64,000 nucleotides of DNA from Pomphorhynchus laevis (Eukaryota > Acanthocephala > Palaeacanthocephala > Echinorhynchida > Pomphorhynchidae). The position numbers and the translations under genes are program-made. The stretch covers positions 19,232 to 83,231 of the forward strand of contig WNNJ02002909.1 in NCBI GenBank assembly GCA_012934845.2. Direction: 5' to 3'. The notes beneath the pieces were generated by a model. That model made no database searches. It was not told the origin of the DNA and was given only the letters and a program-made list of their open reading frames with translations. Below are positions 1 through 9,419 of this stretch, piece by piece (positions within the stretch are counted from its first letter, which is position 1; every line of letters begins with the position of its first letter).

Positions 1-440
1 AATTAATTTATCATAATATTATTGGAATTCAGAAATAAACTTATTTTAATTATTTTTAAAGATACGGTTTGACAATGCCATATTGTACTCAAAATATCCA
101 CCTTAAATATTTACAAACGACGTGAATGCTCTTGATCTCGCCCAATATATTCTAAAATGTTTATACGATAAGTGAACAGCATTACAGGTCAATAGTACAG
201 TCATGTCTGTTCCCGGTTAGAAAAAATAGATAAATTCGATTCTGGTGTATTTTGGATTGTTTTAGTATAAGAAACGATAATCGATTAATTGTCTCACGCT
301 CTGTTCCATTTCAAATATTTGAGGAAATGAATAAAATCAATCAAAGAATTTGTATTTTATTCTTTGATTAAATCTTATTTATCTAGATATGCGGAATTTG
401 TGTTAGAGCCTTCTAACACAAGGTTGTGAGAAATGGGGAT
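1..440. other. AT-rich stretch without a gene
   Basis: I see no reading frame or element match here. The minus-strand L2-like copy to the right would need its reverse transcriptase in this position, and no RT motif is present, so that copy ends at about 440. Confidence 0.6.
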
Positions 441-458
441 ATCGATGAGCATATGGAT

Positions 459-1669
459 TTAAGTATGTGGGTAGGCGGTGGATCGGCAGGTGATGTTTTG
501 TTGGGCAAAGACATGAGGACAGATTATACTTCGGTAGGTGAGACAGGGAGAATATGAAAGAGTTCCGGAAGGATGATACCGGCGATGAGCAAGATAGGAA
601 TCTCGGAAAGACGGAGTGATCGAGCGGAAATCACGCCTGAGAGAGCGGTGATAGACTCGAAAAGCATTGCGGTGTCGAAGCTTTGAGAGTAGGCATTGGA
701 TGTCAAACCATGGGGCACGGTGCAAGCGACGGTTTGGGTGAGACTTTAAGGGTAAGAGAATATCGAGAGTGGATGTGAGTTCAGGAGTCGAAAAGAAAGG
801 CGAGATCGTGAGGAGATGAATATGTTATTGTGGGTAATGATAGAGACGATTTGAGTAAGGCAGAGCGGAGAAGGGAGAGGTCAAGATTTCTCCAAAGGCG
901 ACGTAGGATTGTAGGTGTGTGAGGATGGGTGTGGTTGTGAGTGAGATTAAGGGTGACGAGAAAGTGATCGGTTAGACCAGGATCAGAGATGGACAGTGAG
1001 GTGTAGGCAGCAAAATGATCAGGGACAGCGATGATGTCGAGTGCCCCACCAAGGATATGTGTGACGGCAGTGGAGATTAGTTTGTAATTGTAGTTGGATA
1101 GAACGTTGATGAACCGGATGGAATCTGTGGAAGAAGGGCGGTCTAGGCGGATGTTAAAGTAGCCTAGAACGAGTGAAGGGATCGCGGACAAAGAACAATG
1201 AGAAAGGAGGTCAGCGAGTTTAGTAAAAAAATTAGGCTGAATGAGCTGATGAATCAGGACGGTATACAATGGCGAGATCTAGAGTGATCGGGTTAGAAGA
1301 AGAACAAGTAAGCAATTCAAAATAGCAAGGACTGAAAGGGGGATTGATTTTGCGAAGAGACGCGGGGTGACGCGCAAATGCGACGATGCCGCCATGATTA
1401 GAGAATTTAGAAGGGCATGAGCTGAGGGGGCGGTCGGATTCGACTAGGGAGCAACCGGCAGAGAGCAAATGGCGAATGGGAAGGTCGTCGGAATCTGAGT
1501 GCCAGGATTCGATGAGGCAGAAGAGATCGATGGATTGCTTGGTGAATAGGTTGAGGATGAGATCGGATTTATTGAGAATAGATCTAGTGTTGAGGAGGCC
1601 GAGGCGGAAACCGTGTGTAGTGGCGAAAGACTCTAGTGGAGAAGACACATAGGGGAGATGGAGCGCCAT
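459..1669 (-). pseudogene. L2-A ORF2, endonuclease part only
   Basis: The frame begins MALHLPYVSS at 1669 and reads an AP-type endonuclease: LLNTRSILNK, LFCLIESWHS (catalytic Glu), ESDRP, FSNHGGIVAFA, LAIVYRPDSS, VLGYFNIRLD, THILGGALDI, and the SDPGLTDHF block carrying the catalytic Asp-His. A frame change is needed near 1232-1269, and another before the linker at 459-725, where RAPWFD is recognisable. The endonuclease would nick target DNA for target-primed reverse transcription. The RT half is missing, so the copy cannot move by itself. Confidence 0.75.
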
Positions 1670-2657
1670 CGAATTTTGGGACGGGTGTGGACAACTTGAA
1701 AATTTCCGTCGATGTTTCGGATGGAGAGTGATATTTCGCCGTTTTCCTCGCGACGGCGTTTTTCGATGCGGGCAGAAGAGAGTTGAGCGATTTCAGAAGG
1801 GGCGCGATCTGGGAAGATTCGAGTGGTTGAAGATGACATGAGTTTAAATCGTTGAGAGAGGACAGAAGACGCGTGAGAGCAATGTTTGAAAACAATTTTT
1901 AGGAGAGGGGGCTGGGAAGGATTAGATTGAGAAGATTTGTTTAGACGGATGAATGCGACATGAGAAATGTCCTTGAAAAATGATGGTTTATCCGCAGAAA
2001 AACTAGACGAGATGATGGATCTAAATGCGGAAACATCGTGGTCAATACGTGCTTGTGAAGATAAGGAGTTGTAAGGCGTGATATTAGTGACAATGACGCA
2101 ACGATCGCGAGAAGGAAAGCGGTTCCGTAAAGGAGGACGACTGAAGTGAGTTGGTGAGATCACGATAGAAGAGCTGGCAGTTGATGATTTGGAGGGATTT
2201 GGTTTGACGACGGGAGACATAGAGGATAATGATAATAAAGAGGGTGGCAAGCGATGTGAGGAAAGGTTATGAGTGGAAGGATAAATGAGGTTGGTGGAGG
2301 TGATTTTGATTGATGGATGCAAGTTATTGAGAAACGAGACGGGAAGGACGGGACGTGGGGTGTCGGGGAGTGAAGATGACATGGAATGGGAAGTGTATAT
2401 GGTGGCAGGGTCGGTGGGTGCAAAAATGACATTAGAAACTACGGGGTAGTTTGAGTTGACGTGTTGGATGTTGATATGTGCTTGTTGGAAAGGTTGCAGA
2501 TTAGTTTGTTGGCACAAGAACCACATACGAAATCTTCTTTAGACTTATTCTTGTCGCAGGCGATTGTTGTCCAGACGCTGCAGTCGCGTATCGAGCACTG
2601 TACTTGCAGTTGTCCATAGTTTGTGTCGGTCTTAGTTGTTTTCTTACGTCCTCCCAT
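1633..2657 (-). pseudogene. L2-A ORF1 (PHD-like finger, RRM-like domain), frameshifted
   Basis: ORF1 starts at the ATG at 2657 (MGGRKKTTKT). The N-terminus has a cysteine-rich PHD-like half finger (VQCSIRDCSVW, then FVCGSC). One frameshift lies between about 2526 and 2439, after which the frame stays open to 1633. A long Ser/Pro/Thr-rich linker follows, then a C-terminal RRM-like region with VTNITPYNS, LLKIVF and the terminal NFQVVHTR. ORF1 proteins of this kind are known in CR1-related LINEs, where they bind nucleic acid and form the RNP with the element RNA. The ORF1 end overlaps the ORF2 start (ATG at 1669) in another frame, which suggests coupled translation. Confidence 0.75.
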
Positions 2658-2688
2658 AAACTCTAAAAATTCTGCAAGAGGAGCGAGC

Positions 2689-2988
2689 GGAACTGGATTG
2701 ATCTGGAACTGGATCGATCTGGAACTGGATTGATCTGGAACTGAATTGATCTAGAACTGGATTGATCTGCAACTGGATTGATCTGGAACTGGATTGATCT
2801 AGAACTGGATTGATCTGGAACTGAATTGATCTAGAACTGGATTGATCTGCAACTGGATTGATCTGGAACTGGATTGATCTAGAACTGGATTGATCTGGAA
2901 CTGGATTGATCTGGAACTGGATTGATCTGGAACTGGATTGATCTGGAACTGGATTGATCTGGAACTGGATTGATCTGGAACTGGATTT
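2689..2988. repeat. 16-bp tandem array, about 18.6 units
   Basis: The plus-strand unit is GGAACTGGATTGATCT. Units differ by single bases (GG, AG or GC at the start; GGATT, GAATT or GGATC inside). Units 4-8 (2737-2816) equal units 9-13 (2817-2896), so an 80-bp block was duplicated as a higher-order repeat, and the right part (2897-2976) is homogeneous. The array sits directly upstream of L2-A ORF1 on the minus strand, where a LINE promoter would be. Confidence 0.95.
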
Positions 2989-3055
2989 ATTATATTTACT
3001 TTAGATCGTATTTACTTTAGATCTCAAACTTTTTGAAGGTGAAAAATAAAAAAAT

Positions 3056-3173
3056 CAGCATTCCAATTCTCGTCAATTCCGCATATATATGGATCTGGCC
3101 ATTTAACTGTCATAAAAACAGCTTTCCAATTCTCGTCAATTCCGCATATATATATGGATCTGGCAATTTAACC
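3056..3173. repeat. Two tandem copies of a roughly 55-bp unit
   Basis: The sequence from CAGCATTCCAATTCTCG to GGATCTGGCCATTTAAC recurs immediately after as CAGCTTTCCAATTCTCG to GGATCTGGCAATTTAACC, with a short AT expansion inside. It lies between the L2-A leader and the next CR1 fragment. I do not see what it encodes, if anything. Confidence 0.85.
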
Positions 3174-3174
3174 A

Positions 3175-4010
3175 GATTCAATTGGTAGATACTTGCGTCA
3201 AAATCAGTCTTCCAGAAATTCAGAAGCTTACCCTGCAGGGGACTGACCGACGTTACATTGTGGTCACATTTAAATGAAAATGACAGTGCGAAATCATCGC
3301 TCATCCCCAGTCTTGAAAAATAATCTATGTGAGTAATATCAGAATTAAACGAATACAAGATCACGTCTAGCTGGACTTAAATCACTTACATCACGTCTAT
3401 CATACTTAAACGAATACAATATCACATCTAGCTGGGTAGACGACTGGTTATCGAAACGGATTGCCTCAAGTGCATGCTGATGCAGACTACAGTTGTGTAG
3501 AACACCCAATAAAATCAAATCCTATGCAATGCGACTGTGAAACGAAAAGAGTTTAATTCTGTTGAGGGAATATTCAGATCTTTTAAGATTAGGAATTTTT
3601 TCTGTTTACCACAGAGCTCAATAAGTTCTATTAAATCATCGCTACTTGCCAAAGGAGGACGATAGAACACTAGCACATACATAGAATTGACCTTATCAAG
3701 GCACAATTTGAGGGATAAAGGATAATTCCCATTTGCATCACTAATTGTCTGCAAACACACTACATCAATACATAAACTACTATTTAGTACAAAACCTCTT
3801 CCCCTCCGACCAGATCGATCACAACGAAACAAGTTATATCCATCTACGGATAATAAGCTATCAGGAACAAGGTCAGAGAGCTAAGATTCACTAAGGGAAA
3901 TGATATTTGGATGATAAGATGAGCTATGGCATTCAATTCATCCATCTTATTGAGAATGCTTCGAACGTTCGAATATATAACTTTGAGCTAATTGTGGTTT
4001 TACGATAAGG
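3175..4010 (-). pseudogene. CR1-like endonuclease fragment (CR1-a)
   Basis: Read on the minus strand from about 4000: VIYSNVRSILNKMDELNA, then FRCDRSGRRGRGFVL, LVFYRPPLAS, FLILKDLNIPS, NDCSLHQHALEA, and GMSDDFALSFSF where GxSDHCxL is expected. These are the ordered blocks of a CR1-type AP endonuclease, with several frame breaks. The second catalytic block reads SDD instead of SDH. A tandem duplication of about 70 bp inside the domain (3350-3435) repeats GAATACAA-ATCAC-TCTAGCTGG. ORF1 and RT are absent. Confidence 0.75.
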
Positions 4011-4099
4011 CGCATTGGGTCTTATTCTACAGTTCTCGGAAATATTGTTTACAGCGGTCCATCTGAATCGTGTACGACGCCAAACTACCCGAAAATTTA

Positions 4100-4165
4100 C
4101 CATGTTCAGATATGGTAAATTACCATATGTAATTTATCATAGGTAATTTACCATATGCAGATACG
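4100..4165. repeat. Short AT-rich palindromic repeats
   Basis: TATGGTAAATTACCATA is a perfect palindrome. The motif GGTAA/TTACC recurs four times within 65 bp, in alternating orientation. No coding match was found around it. Confidence 0.6.
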
Positions 4166-4189
4166 GTTAAGCAGGTTCTTTATTTAAAG

Positions 4190-4800
4190 GTGTTTGTATA
4201 TGACGATCTCCTTTCCAAAGTTCACTCTACTTATGTCACCGCTAAATGTTATATGTATACTAGGAATGGATCACTACTGCTCAGTAGATAAATTAGACCA
4301 GAATGGATTTCAAATACTGTTCGTTTTACTCATCTTGTCATAAATGCTCTGTGCTTCACAAGTCTAGGTCTGGTTGGGATTTATAATTCTCTAATCATGT
4401 CTGATTTGTCTCTTGTCTAGGCACCGTTAACAGTGCCAAACCACCCACTTTATCCGATATTCACGCTGCGTGTACTTATCAGATTACGTGGACATTCACT
4501 TGTTCTGGAAAGAAGGGAGAAACCAAGACGAATTGTACAACTATTATTGATCGAATTTCATCGATATGGAATATTTTGCCAGTCGAGGTGTTCTGCAGCC
4601 AATCACTTATAAGTTTTTCAAAATATGGATGAAAAGACACTTAATAATTTGATATTTTTTCATTCTAATGTTGTGATGCACCAACTTAATAGCATATGCT
4701 ATATCCCAGGTGTCGATGCATAATATTATTACTACACAAGGCTTTAGCCGCAAGGGCTGTTTTGCCTGTTTATCGATAACTGAATGAAAAAATATCGAGC
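4190..4800 (+). mobile_element. CR1-like LINE 3' end (CR1-b)
   Basis: The best part is 4450-4630, which reads LRGHSLVLERREKPRR followed by DRISSIWNILPVEV and SFSKYG. This is the C-terminal tail seen in the other CR1 copies (RGH..L, then W/N.LP.E). Upstream sequence to 4190 is too decayed to read. The 3' end shows the AGCC-loop-GGCT hairpin (4746-4758) shared with other CR1 copies here. Confidence 0.65.
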
Positions 4801-5182
4801 CCTGCCAAATAAGTAAAATAAAAACGTTCAGATTCTTGGGTATTTAGTTCGAACACTGCATTGATCAGGAAGATCAATCCAATTGCGAACTATTTTTTTG
4901 TACTCGATCGTATTTGTGCATACCAACTCTTCAGGTAACATGTTACACATTTTCAGGGCTCAATGCGACAACATGTGCACACTTGGTCATTTCATATGAT
5001 CTTAAGTTCTAAGACAAACTATAACCATGTTGACAACTACGTTTATTGAGAATAATACGTTCATTAGGAAATCCGTCATAACACTTGACAATCTTATGCA
5101 TCGCAATCAAGTATATATAGTAGGCGAGGTCGGGTAGAACACACCTAACTCTACGAATATTAGGGATAAATAAATTAGGGAT

Positions 5183-5503
5183 AAATCGAGTAATGTCCTG
5201 GAGGAGACGGATAGACCGCGTCTCCTGAAGGACTATAAAATCTGCGTCTCTACCAGATAAAAATCTAAGGGCAGAAGCACCTCCCGAATTCAACTGAAGG
5301 ATATTCAGTAAAAAAGGCTCGGGTTTACTCACCATTGTGGCAGATCAGTTGGACGGGAGCCACCAGCCTAGACATAGCTAGGTGCAGGGGGTTACCCCCT
5401 GCCACTAGCCCCATCGGGGGTCGGAGCACCCTGGTCAATATCTTCATTTCCCCGGGAATTGTTCTTATTTAGGAGTCTACCCACCTTTAAGGGTGGGACT
5501 TCA
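5183..5503 (-). pseudogene. Jockey-like segment captured inside a CR1 element
   Basis: Read on the minus strand: VPPLKVGRLL, RGNEDIDQGAP, PDGASG, then the ATG of ORF2 at 5335 with MVSKPEPFLLNILQLNSGG and DADFIVLQETRSIRL. It matches the ORF1 end and ORF2 start of the copies at 10.5-10.9 and 43.3-43.6 kb over about 320 bp. Both ends stop abruptly at CR1 sequence. Confidence 0.85.
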
Positions 5504-5514
5504 ATGTTGTGCGA

Positions 5515-6256
5515 TGAAGATGACTCCATCACATTTCCAATTATTAGACAAAGTAATCGGTAAACAATTTTTGATCTAGACTTATGAGGATTAGAAGAGC
5601 TAGCATCCGAAACCGAAGAGTTACATGCATGATTTGATGTTGGTATGCTTAGACAGATTGATTTATCACAATTGGTAAAAGATACTGCATTATTCATTGG
5701 GGTACTGTTTTGATGGTCGATTTTGCTTCTACAGAAGGAGATATGAAGTTCAGATATTGATGTCGAAGACCCATGATTAATTTATTTTTCCGCAGAAGGA
5801 AACTCAGGGTTGTCCGTGCTGTCCTCGACAGAGACTGCATAATTATCACATAGTGATAATGGTTTACTTGATAATTCATATCGTTCGAATGAATGATATT
5901 GCTAAACAAGCGACTGCTGGTACATTGGCACGAATTTGTTATATGACTGATCTATTACAGGTACTAGAGACTGATAGCTGGTCCACAATGACGGCTGAAG
6001 TTTGCTCAGAATGATTGCAATTTGTGGCCAACTGTAGTAATTCGGAAGCACAGAATACACAGAGAAATTCCTTTGACAATATGTGCTTAGATCGGCTTGA
6101 CGGCACTGCGACGGTTGTCCATACATCACATCCAGATTTAATACACGCAACATTGTGTCGTTTATAGGCAGGATCAGCGTTCACTGTATCGGAACTACAC
6201 TTAGCGCTATTGTTGTGGGTTTGTTTCTCAGCTCTCGTCTTATTTGTCTTTGCCAT
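5515..6256 (-). pseudogene. CR1-c ORF1, N-terminal part with PHD-like finger
   Basis: ORF1 starts at the ATG at 6256 (MAKTNKTRAEKQ). The finger reads VACIKSGCDVWTTV followed by EFLCVFCASELL, matching ORF1 of the intact copy at 56563-57759. The frame breaks after RSVI near 5939, and a Ser/Asn-rich linker continues in another frame to about 5515. The RRM-like C-terminal half has been replaced by the Jockey-like segment. Confidence 0.7.
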
Positions 6257-6259
6257 TTT

Positions 6260-6510
6260 TGTATGATATAATCAGTTAGTTAAATTTCGGCTGTTCTTCC
6301 TCCAGAGTTTGAAACTCAGTGCTTTGATTGTATGTTTATTAAATATCAAACTTTTTTATTAGTTCGTGGAATACCAATGTTCTAGTCTTGTAAGAATTTT
6401 AATATCCAAGACTTTTGAATAGTTCAAAGAGCTATAAAACTCAGGTGTAACTGTTATTGTATGTTATTTATCTCAAACTTTTTCTAAGGTCTCAATCTTA
6501 ATACAGATCA
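6260..6510 (-). promoter_or_regulatory. CR1-c 5' leader with recurrent TCTCAAACTTT motif
   Basis: The leader carries ATCTCAAACTTTTTCTAAGG near its outer end (plus strand, about 6470). Closely related strings lie 5' of two other minus-strand ORF1 genes, near 3020 and 13925. A conserved outer leader in unrelated positions suggests the true 5' terminus or internal promoter of the family. Function is inferred only from position. Confidence 0.45.
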
Positions 6511-6536
6511 ACGTATATCTCTCTTCATCTAATTTG

Positions 6537-7795
6537 TACCCTCCTTTCCAATCCACTTTTCGCTCTAATAACTCCGTAGAAATCGCCTGCATGTAAATTT
6601 ACAACAAGCTACTCATTTCTCATGACAAGGCTCTATATAGTGTTATCATCTATCTCGACCTCTCATCCGCCTTCGACATCGTCAACCACTCCATCCTGCT
6701 TTTCCCCTTCGTTATGATTACGGCTTTTCTTCCTCCTCTGTAGCATGGCTCGCCTCATATCTATCCGACCGTTCTCTTGAAGTCTGTTCAAATTCATCAT
6801 CTTCTCTCTCATCCCTATTTTCTGCGAAGTCTACAAGGTTCAGTCCTAGGACCCCTGCTTTTCTCTATTCTACTCGGCGATCTTTCTACGTTTATCAAAC
6901 CTTACCCTTTAACGTCATGCAATACGCCGATGACATCCTCATATATGCTCATACACCCGCACATCGCATACACGATATCACCATTGCTGCCTCCAACTGT
7001 CTTTCTTATATCTACAAACGTCTCTCCCGTCTTCGTCTCGTTCTAAACTTAGACAATTCTAAAATAATGTGGATCCTCCCCCATCAACGTAACATATCTC
7101 CTTCCCTGTATCTTTTGCCTTATCAATCATTCCCGTAGTCCACAATCTCACTTTCTTAGAATTCCATTTCGAGAACCACATTTTCCTTAAACCCTTTGTC
7201 CGCGACATGGTCCGCTCGTCTAACTTAATTCTCCGTGACATCCGCCGTATCCGCCTCCTTTTCTATTTCCGTTCCTGTATGTATCTTCATTCATCGTTTC
7301 TTTTCCCTAAAATCGATTACTGCTTCAGCCTTTTCGCAAATGCTCCAAATCCATCATCCTACTCCTACAACGCATCATCAATTCCACCGTTCGAATGCTC
7401 CTATGTCTCCGTCGCTTGGCCTATCATACACATCCGCACACAACTCCGTCTTCTTCTCGTAACTTTTCGTCTCATCGCTGTCGGATCTTCATCGTTCATC
7501 AACCTCCTTTTCTTAGACGACACTCGTCCCACCTCTCTATCACTGCGTGCCCGTAATTTCTTTTTACTCTACGTTCCCAATTACTCTAACAACTACGGTC
7601 TCCGACCCTTCCTCGTCGCCGCCCCACTCACCTGGAATCAGCTCCCACTCGACGTCCGCCGAGCTCTCTTCTTTATCGCACTCAAATGTCACCTCCGTAC
7701 CCAACTCCTCAAAACATGATTTAGATTTGTTTGTTGTTGTGGTCATGTAAGCGTGTGCCGGCACGCATTTGTCTCGAAGAAAATAAATCTTTTTT
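6537..7795 (+). mobile_element. L2-like LINE, RT and 3' end (copy L2-B)
   Basis: This is a 5'-truncated copy. RT blocks in order are VIIYLDLSSAFDIVNH (6640-6690), LQGSVLGPLLFSILLGDL (6840), MQYADDILIYAH (YADD at 6923-6934), LVLNLDNSKIMWILP, and the thumb/C-terminal region LRLLLVTFRLIAVG, LPLDVRRALFF. Frames shift several times, so it is dead. The 3' end has the family hairpin at 7751-7766 and then AATAAATC with a T run, ending near 7795. Confidence 0.85.
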
Positions 7796-8357
7796 TTAAT
7801 GTTCAACGACCATTTGGTATAAAGAACTCTTAGATAATTGTACGAATTGTATAATTCGATAACTTTATTTCCAATGTTCAACCTATCACGTTGACATTAA
7901 GGAGCAACCCGGCGAAATTTAATTGCTCTGCACTTTTGTACTTTTATTTATTATTAATAATAACAGTAATAATTCTAAATCAAAATTTAATAATTCAATA
8001 ATAAATAATTGTTGTAAGATTTTATATAATTTATGTCAAGTTAATAAAAAATGAAATTTAAAATAAAGTCAATTTTTAAATAAATAACATACGATGTATC
8101 AGAATAAGGATTAAAGGTCATCAGGAGGAAGTGTGATGCTATCATTTTTCGGTCCCTATTTCTAGACACAACATACTCGCGAAACCAAATACATGCTAAT
8201 GACTTATTTCCTCTGATAAGTTTGATTATCTAGTATCTTATTCGAATACAAAGTATATTATTTATTGTCCATCCATAAAAAATTCCGCTTAAGATTTTAC
8301 ACTTTCTTGGTCTAAAGTATCGATCATTATAAAAACTTTAATGGATTGATTTTATGC
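7796..8357. other. AT-rich spacer, no gene seen
   Basis: Low-complexity A/T runs (TAATAATAACAG, AATAATTC) with no readable protein match on either strand. A 105-codon minus-strand frame at 7564-7881 overlaps L2-B and is only its shadow. Confidence 0.6.
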
Positions 8358-8535
8358 ACATAGAACGTTTTTTAAATCACATGGAATGATTTTGTTTACA
8401 CGAAATTATTTTATCCGTAGAGTAATTTTGTCCATTCAAAATTTTAGGGTTCACAAAATACGATTATAGATTGATTTTGATCACATGGTATGTTTTTTAC
8501 AGGAATTTAATTATATTCACGAAGAAAGATTGTGT
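8358..8535 (+). repeat. Interspersed repeat built on a GGAATGATTTTGTT motif
   Basis: The block contains loosely repeated 20-bp units of the form CACATGGAATGATTTTGTTT. It aligns along most of its length with 14085-14265 in the same orientation, including ATAGATTGATTTTG and the TACGATTATAG/TGG core. A shorter copy lies inverted at 9346-9416. Confidence 0.7.
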
Positions 8536-8559
8536 TTATACGAAACAATGCTCGAACTG

Positions 8560-9335
8560 TGGAGTCCTCCACAGTTGGAGCATTGAGGGGAGAGGGCACA
8601 TTTCCCCTCGTAGACTTCCCCAACCCCACATACACCACAAGTATTGGGCCTAGAACAAGTGGAGGCCCAGTGTCCCCATCCATTACATCTATCGCAATGT
8701 AGAAACGTAAGTGAGCCTGCAACAATTACTGTGAAAACCAGATTGTAACCCAAGAATGGGTTGAACTTGCTGATAGCGAGGAGCTCAGCATTATCAACGA
8801 TAGTGGGGCAGAATAAAATAGGAATGGCTAGACCATTTTCCCCCATAATGATGCAAGTGTTTGTCGCCTTAAAGTCCTCAAAGTTTTAATATCTTCACCA
8901 GAGGCATATGCAGGAAAATTCGAAACCTTTAAAGTTGCTTGAATGGGCTTATAATCAGCTGAGCCGTAGTTAGACAAGTGTTTTGTGAAGTAGTCTAGAT
9001 ATGAGTAAGCCAGATCTCGAGAAGAAAAATAAATTCGAACTTCCGCTTCGAGGAATCGAATAGAATTGAAAAGAACTCTCAGCTGAAATTTTAAACGAAC
9101 TCTCTCAAAAAATGTAAAAGAGAGATTTTCTTCAATGGTTTTTCATCTTTATCACTACCAAGTTAATTAATTTTGGCACAGTAGGGAGTTCACCCTCCGT
9201 GCTATAAACAAAGATATTTGCAAGATCACTAACCTTTAATCCTTCTTTGACTGTATCTCCATTGAAAGCAAAAACTGTTGTATTCTTTGATGCTTCAATA
9301 GTGTTTTCGCTGTTGCGTATTTTTCGCTCGGTTTC
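8560..9335 (-). mobile_element. Jockey-like LINE ORF1 fragment (JK-a)
   Basis: The minus strand reads EGELPTVPKLINL (about 9190), an eroded N-terminal domain, then NPFLGYNLVF, LTFLHCDRCNGWGHWASTC (first CCHC knuckle) and CGVCGVGE followed by CSNCGGLH. These match ORF1 of the copies at 9435-10718 and 42350-43460. The copy is truncated at the third knuckle and carries frame breaks. It is head to head with the next copy. Confidence 0.8.
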
Positions 9336-9345
9336 TCATAACTGA

Positions 9346-9416
9346 ACAAAATGATTTTGTATGAACAAAATCATTTCATGTGAACAAAATCCTATCGTGT
9401 GAACCAAATCATTCCA
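9346..9416 (-). repeat. Inverted copy of the GATTTTGTTCACATG repeat
   Basis: TGAACAAAATCATTTCATG and close variants occur three to four times. On the minus strand this is the same repeat as at 8358-8535. It lies exactly between two divergent Jockey-like copies. Confidence 0.75.
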
Positions 9417-9419
9417 TGG

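Larger units (their letters stand above)
441..3035 (-). mobile_element. L2-like LINE, 5' half (copy L2-A)
   Basis: A LINE on the minus strand keeps a 5' leader with tandem repeats, ORF1, and the endonuclease half of ORF2, but has no RT and no 3' end. LINE copies usually lose the 5' end by incomplete reverse transcription, so loss of the 3' half points to a later deletion or rearrangement near 440. The coding part is visibly richer in G and C than its surroundings. Assignment to the L2 group rests on the style of the endonuclease (NTRSI, IVYRPD, GGALDI, DPGLTDHF) and on its likeness to RT-bearing copies elsewhere in the window. No copy here holds both halves, so linking the two halves to one family is an inference. 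Confidence 0.75.
4805..6510 (-). mobile_element. Chimeric CR1 / Jockey-like / CR1 element (CR1-c)
   Basis: Three blocks lie in one orientation. A CR1 5' leader and PHD-type ORF1 start run from 6510 to about 5505. A Jockey-like segment covering the ORF1/ORF2 boundary runs from about 5503 to 5183. A CR1 ORF2 C-terminus runs from 5182 to about 4838 (NIRRVRCVLPDLAYY, IVKCYDGFPNERI, then ALKMCNMLPEELV and TKYPRI). The second join falls in ATTTATCCCTAA, which occurs twice in tandem there. Reverse-transcriptase template switching would give this structure; nested insertion followed by deletion is the alternative. Confidence 0.75.

Noticed and set aside
63-440. RT half of L2-A expected here
   Set aside because: No YADD, QGSVLGP or thumb-region match could be read on the minus strand.
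2689-2988. CRISPR-like array
   Set aside because: Units are directly adjacent with no spacers, the setting is a eukaryotic LINE, and no cas-like gene exists.
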